In this document: positions 61,516 through 64,000 of the stretch, one piece after another
Layout: each line of letters begins with the position of its first letter
Position numbering within the stretch: position 1 is the first letter of the stretch
Source of the DNA: Pseudomonas wayambapalatensis
Lineage (GTDB): Bacteria > Pseudomonadota > Gammaproteobacteria > Pseudomonadales > Pseudomonadaceae
Reading direction: 5' to 3'
Length of the DNA: 64,000 bases
Assembly: GCA_014268975.2 (NCBI GenBank)
Contig: CP077096.1
Span: 4,067,501-4,131,500, forward strand
Program-made: the position numbers and the translations under genes
The notes under the pieces: model-generated
Told to the model about the DNA's origin: nothing
What the model saw: the letters and a program-made list of their open reading frames with translations, nothing else
Database searches by the model: none

Positions 61516-61850
61516 GGGTCTGCCTCTATGTGCATCCGCAAAGACCCATGCTCCAAAGCTGCACATGCCTTGAAAGACCCGAAAGTCACCCAGGCAGCTT
61601 TGGCGGCGGGGATTTGCGAAAACGATTGAAAAAGAATTACGTGGGAAAGGTCCGCCTAGCGGACGTGCAGCCGAAGCTGGACTCGGAGGGTTTGCACCAC
61701 CTGATTTTGAGGTCCGCTAAAAGACCGGCGCGTACTATATACGAATTCGCCCTGTACCGTGAGATTTTTTTCTGGGGTGCTGCATGGTATCAGGCCATCA
61801 TCGAGCAGCTTGATGAATCGTTTCCTTTTTTTTGCTCCGCGGCACACTTT
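61516..61850. other. Non-coding stretch upstream of the helicase gene
   Basis: No gene seen. A GTCCGC/GCGGAC hairpin lies at 61650-61664 and an AT-rich patch at 61725-61840. A leftward TATAGT box (near 61735) has no good -35. A long structured leader for the helicase mRNA is possible but not shown. Confidence 0.4.
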
Positions 61851-61877
61851 TGTGGGAGCGGGCTTGCCCGCGAATGA
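61851..61877 (+). repeat. Single REP element
   Basis: TGTGGGAGCGGGCTTGCCCG followed by CGAATGA is the canonical Pseudomonas REP core with a GCGGGC-TTG-CCCGC hairpin. It lies 20 bp beyond the stop codon of the leftward SpeE-like gene. Confidence 0.85.
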
Positions 61878-61896
61878 AGGCATCACCAACGCCGGA

Positions 61897-62652
61897 TCAG
61901 CTCGCCGGTCGAACTTCCTTGATCAGATACTCCAGTGAATACCCCAAATGCGCCGCCAGCGCAGCGGCGCGGGCGCGCAGCCCGTCCAGATCCAGTGCCT
62001 GCTCCAGATCCGCCGGCACCAGCAGGATCACGTTGCCCTCTTTCACCGGCAGCTCCCAGTAATGCCGGTGATACAACCCACGCAACAATGCCGCGCCCAG
62101 CGGCCGGCCATCGTCGCCGGCCCACTGGTTGATCACCAGCCAGCCCCCCGGATTGAGCTGCTGCTGGCACCGCTCCAGAAAGCCCCAGGCCAGGTGCCCG
62201 ACACCCGGGCCATGATCGGTATAGAGGTCGACGAAGATCAGGTCGGCCTGCTCAGCCGTGGGCAGCAGTTCGAGAGCGTCGCCAATGCGCACGTACAAGC
62301 GCGGATCATCATCCAGCCCCATGTATTGCATGGCCAGGCGCGGTACGTCCGGGCGCAGCTCGATGGCCTCGACATCCTCCAGCGGCAGGAACTTCAAGCA
62401 GGCCTGGGTCAGGGTACCGGCCCCAAGCCCCAGGAACAGCGCGCTCTCTGGCTGCGGATGGCACAGCGCACCGACCAGCATCGCGCGGGTGTAGTCGTAT
62501 TCCAGCCAACTGGGGTCGGCGGTGAAGGTACAGCTCTGCTCGATGGCGTCGCCGAACTCAAGGAAGCGATAATCCTCGACCTCGTACACACTGATGACCC
62601 CGTAGGCATCTTCCACCCGGGCCAGCAGCCGCTCTTCCCGCTCCGTCGCCAT
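61897..62652 (-). CDS. Spermidine synthase-like protein
   Basis: 251 residues. Rossmann methyltransferase fold of the SpeE superfamily: LFLGLGAGTLTQACLKFLP (SAM-type glycine loop), VEAIELRPDVPRLA and ADLIFVDLYTDHGPG. The N-terminal oligomerisation strands typical of true spermidine synthase are short, and the GGGEG and polyamine-binding patterns are altered. It may not make spermidine. The ATG at 62652 starts MATEREERLLARVEDAYG. Divergent from the DAHP synthase gene. Confidence 0.83.
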   Translation of the reverse strand: MATEREERLLARVEDAYGVISVYEVEDYRFLEFGDAIEQSCTFTADPSWLEYDYTRAMLVGALCHPQPESALFLGLGAGTLTQACLKFLPLEDVEAIELRPDVPRLAMQYMGLDDDPRLYVRIGDALELLPTAEQADLIFVDLYTDHGPGVGHLAWGFLERCQQQLNPGGWLVINQWAGDDGRPLGAALLRGLYHRHYWELPVKEGNVILLVPADLEQALDLDGLRARAAALAAHLGYSLEYLIKEVRPAS

Positions 62653-62770
62653 CGCTTGCCACCTGCCCACACAAAAAACCGGCATTGTCCGCCAATGCCT
62701 GCGGTGCAACAAGCACGCCGCCAACTGATACCATGACAGGTACGCCTGAACCGACCACATCGAGCCCGTG

Positions 62771-64000
62771 ATGAACCGACCCTGGACCCCTGACAGCTGG
62801 CGCGCCCTGCCGATCCAGCAACAACCGACCTACCCCGACGCCGCTCACCTGCTCAAGGTCGAGCAGACCCTGGCCAGCTACCCGCCGCTGGTATTTGCCG
62901 GGGAAGCCCGCGAGTTGCGCCGCCAGTTCGCCGAGGTCACCCAGGGCCGCGCCTTCCTGCTCCAGGGCGGCGACTGTGCCGAAAGCTTCGCCGAATTCTC
63001 CGCCGCGAAAATCCGCGACACCTTCAAGGTGCTGCTGCAGATGGCCATCGTCATGACCTTCGCCGCTGGCTGCCCGGTGGTGAAGGTCGGGCGCATGGCC
63101 GGGCAGTTCGCCAAGCCGCGCTCGGCCAACGACGAAACCATCGGCCAGGTCACCCTGCCCGCCTACCGTGGCGACATCGTCAATGGTATCGGCTTCGACG
63201 CCGCCAGCCGCGTCCCCGACCCGGAGCGCCTGCTGCAGGCATATCACCAGGCCACCGCCAGCCTCAACCTGCTGCGTGCGTTCGCCCAAGGCGGCTTCGC
63301 CGACCTGCACCAGGTGCACAAATGGAACCTGGACTTCATCGCCAACTCGGCACTGGCCGACAAGTACCATCAGCTTGCCGATCGCATCGACGAAACCCTC
63401 GCCTTCATGCGCGCCTGCGGCCTGGACAGCGCCCCGCAACTGCGTGAAACCAGCTTCTTCACGGCCCACGAGGCGCTGCTGCTCAACTATGAGGAAGCCT
63501 TCGTACGCCGCGACAGCCTGACTGGGGACTACTACGACTGTTCGGCGCACATGCTGTGGATCGGCGACCGCACCCGTCAGCTTGATGGTGCCCACGTGGA
63601 GTTCCTGCGGGGCGTGCACAACCCGATCGGGGTCAAGGTCGGCCCGAGCATGAACACTGAGGATCTGATCCGCCTGATCGACGTGCTCAACCCGGACAAC
63701 GACCCCGGCCGCCTGAACCTGATCGTGCGCATGGGAGCGAACAAGGTCGGCGATCACCTGCCGGGGCTGATCCGCGCCGTCGAGCGCGAGGGGCGCCAGG
63801 TGTTGTGGAGTTCCGACCCGATGCACGGCAACACCATCAAGGCCAGCAGCGGCTACAAGACCCGCGATTTCGCGCAGATCCTCGACGAAGTACGGCAGTT
63901 CTTCCAGGTACACCAGGCCGAAGGCAGCCACGCCGGGGGTATCCACATCGAGATGACCGGGCAGAATGTCACCGAATGCATCGGCGGCGCCCGGCCGATC
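62771..64000 (+). CDS. Class II 3-deoxy-7-phosphoheptulonate synthase, 3'-truncated by the window edge
   Basis: 410 codons are visible of an expected ~448. The plant-type (class II, AroA-II) DAHP synthase begins MNRPWTPDSWRALPIQQQPTYPD. Metal-binding Cys69 lies in LLQGGDCAESF. GRMAGQFAKPRS, SAHMLWIGDRTRQLDGAHVEF, GIKVGPS-type IGVKVGPSM, and SDPMHGNT metal motifs follow. It condenses PEP and erythrose 4-phosphate, the first step of aromatic synthesis. No stop codon is reached at base 64000. Confidence 0.94.
   Translation, partial: MNRPWTPDSWRALPIQQQPTYPDAAHLLKVEQTLASYPPLVFAGEARELRRQFAEVTQGRAFLLQGGDCAESFAEFSAAKIRDTFKVLLQMAIVMTFAAGCPVVKVGRMAGQFAKPRSANDETIGQVTLPAYRGDIVNGIGFDAASRVPDPERLLQAYHQATASLNLLRAFAQGGFADLHQVHKWNLDFIANSALADKYHQLADRIDETLAFMRACGLDSAPQLRETSFFTAHEALLLNYEEAFVRRDSLTGDYYDCSAHMLWIGDRTRQLDGAHVEFLRGVHNPIGVKVGPSMNTEDLIRLIDVLNPDNDPGRLNLIVRMGANKVGDHLPGLIRAVEREGRQVLWSSDPMHGNTIKASSGYKTRDFAQILDEVRQFFQVHQAEGSHAGGIHIEMTGQNVTECIGGARPI

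Noticed and set aside
59824..61629. 601-codon open frame antisense to the DEAD-box helicase
   Set aside because: Shadow of a high-GC gene; it also runs through the helicase terminator. No motif of any family.
62558..63946. 462-codon leftward frame opposite the DAHP synthase
   Set aside because: The plus-strand frame carries the whole class II DAHP synthase signature to the window edge.

Overview
The window is a GC-rich gammaproteobacterial chromosome segment. Gene content and order point to the genus Pseudomonas, most likely the P. putida group. The main supports are the yceD-rpmF-plsX-fabD-fabG-acpP-fabF-pabC-mltG-tmk-holB-tatD block without fabH, the exbBD-lpxK-kdsB-LMW-PTP-murB operon, an RNase E with a long REER-rich tail, and the order fadE / PA2817-like / tRNA Gly-Gly-Glu / fRMsr / ATPase / sagS / gpx / msrB / alaA / htpX / tpm. 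It is almost entirely conserved core genome. I see no prophage, insertion sequence, CRISPR array, integron or obvious genomic island. The novelty is therefore mostly in RNA, regulatory DNA and small differences from the gene order I remember for P. aeruginosa.

Layout. 1-8.9 kb: 3' part of a PAS-GGDEF-EAL c-di-GMP enzyme, ibpA with a ROSE-type RNA thermometer and a sigma-32-like promoter, dusC, a TetR-hydrolase-thioesterase unit with a sharp operator palindrome, three tandem (tRNA-Ala, tRNA-Glu) units with two terminators, and gltX. 8.9-18.9 kb: an EmrAB-type pump, uvrB, an aromatic aminotransferase, tRNA-Asn, a DUF1285 protein, a DUF4823 lipoprotein, a stand-alone moaA, a second TetR gene with a palindromic site, and an sRNA locus that fits RgsA/P16 by position, size and terminator. 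18.9-32 kb: tatD-holB-tmk-mltG-pabC-fabF-acpP-fabG-fabD-plsX-rpmF-yceD read leftward, maf reads rightward, then sppA-HAD phosphatase-rluC read leftward. 32-46 kb: rne with a ~690-nt leader, then leftward murB-PTP-kdsB-Trm112-lpxK-exbD-exbB and comEC, a DUF2062 protein, an ABC exporter pair and a GST. 46-64 kb: fadE, a PA2817-like protein, tRNA Gly-Gly-Glu, a membrane-anchored unknown, fRMsr with an overlapping ATPase gene, a SagS-like hybrid kinase, gpx, msrB, alaA, htpX, tpm, a LigB-type dioxygenase, a DEAD-box helicase, a SpeE-like methyltransferase-fold protein and the 5' part of a class II DAHP synthase.

How the genes fit together. The 19-29 kb block is one growth-linked module for fatty-acid initiation and elongation, folate, peptidoglycan processing, dTMP supply and replication clamp loading. 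Tight spacing or overlaps link most genes, and a strong terminator between acpP and fabF probably lets acpP be made in excess. The 36-41 kb operon supplies envelope precursors (UDP-MurNAc, CMP-KDO, lipid A). The 50.9-55.7 kb region concentrates peroxide and methionine-sulfoxide repair (fRMsr, GPx, MsrB) around a biofilm-type sensor kinase. The two tRNA operons have near-consensus promoters with GC-rich discriminators, typical of growth-rate and stringent control.

Limits: everything is read by eye. Comparisons with P. aeruginosa gene order come from memory, and promoter and RNA calls are motif-based.
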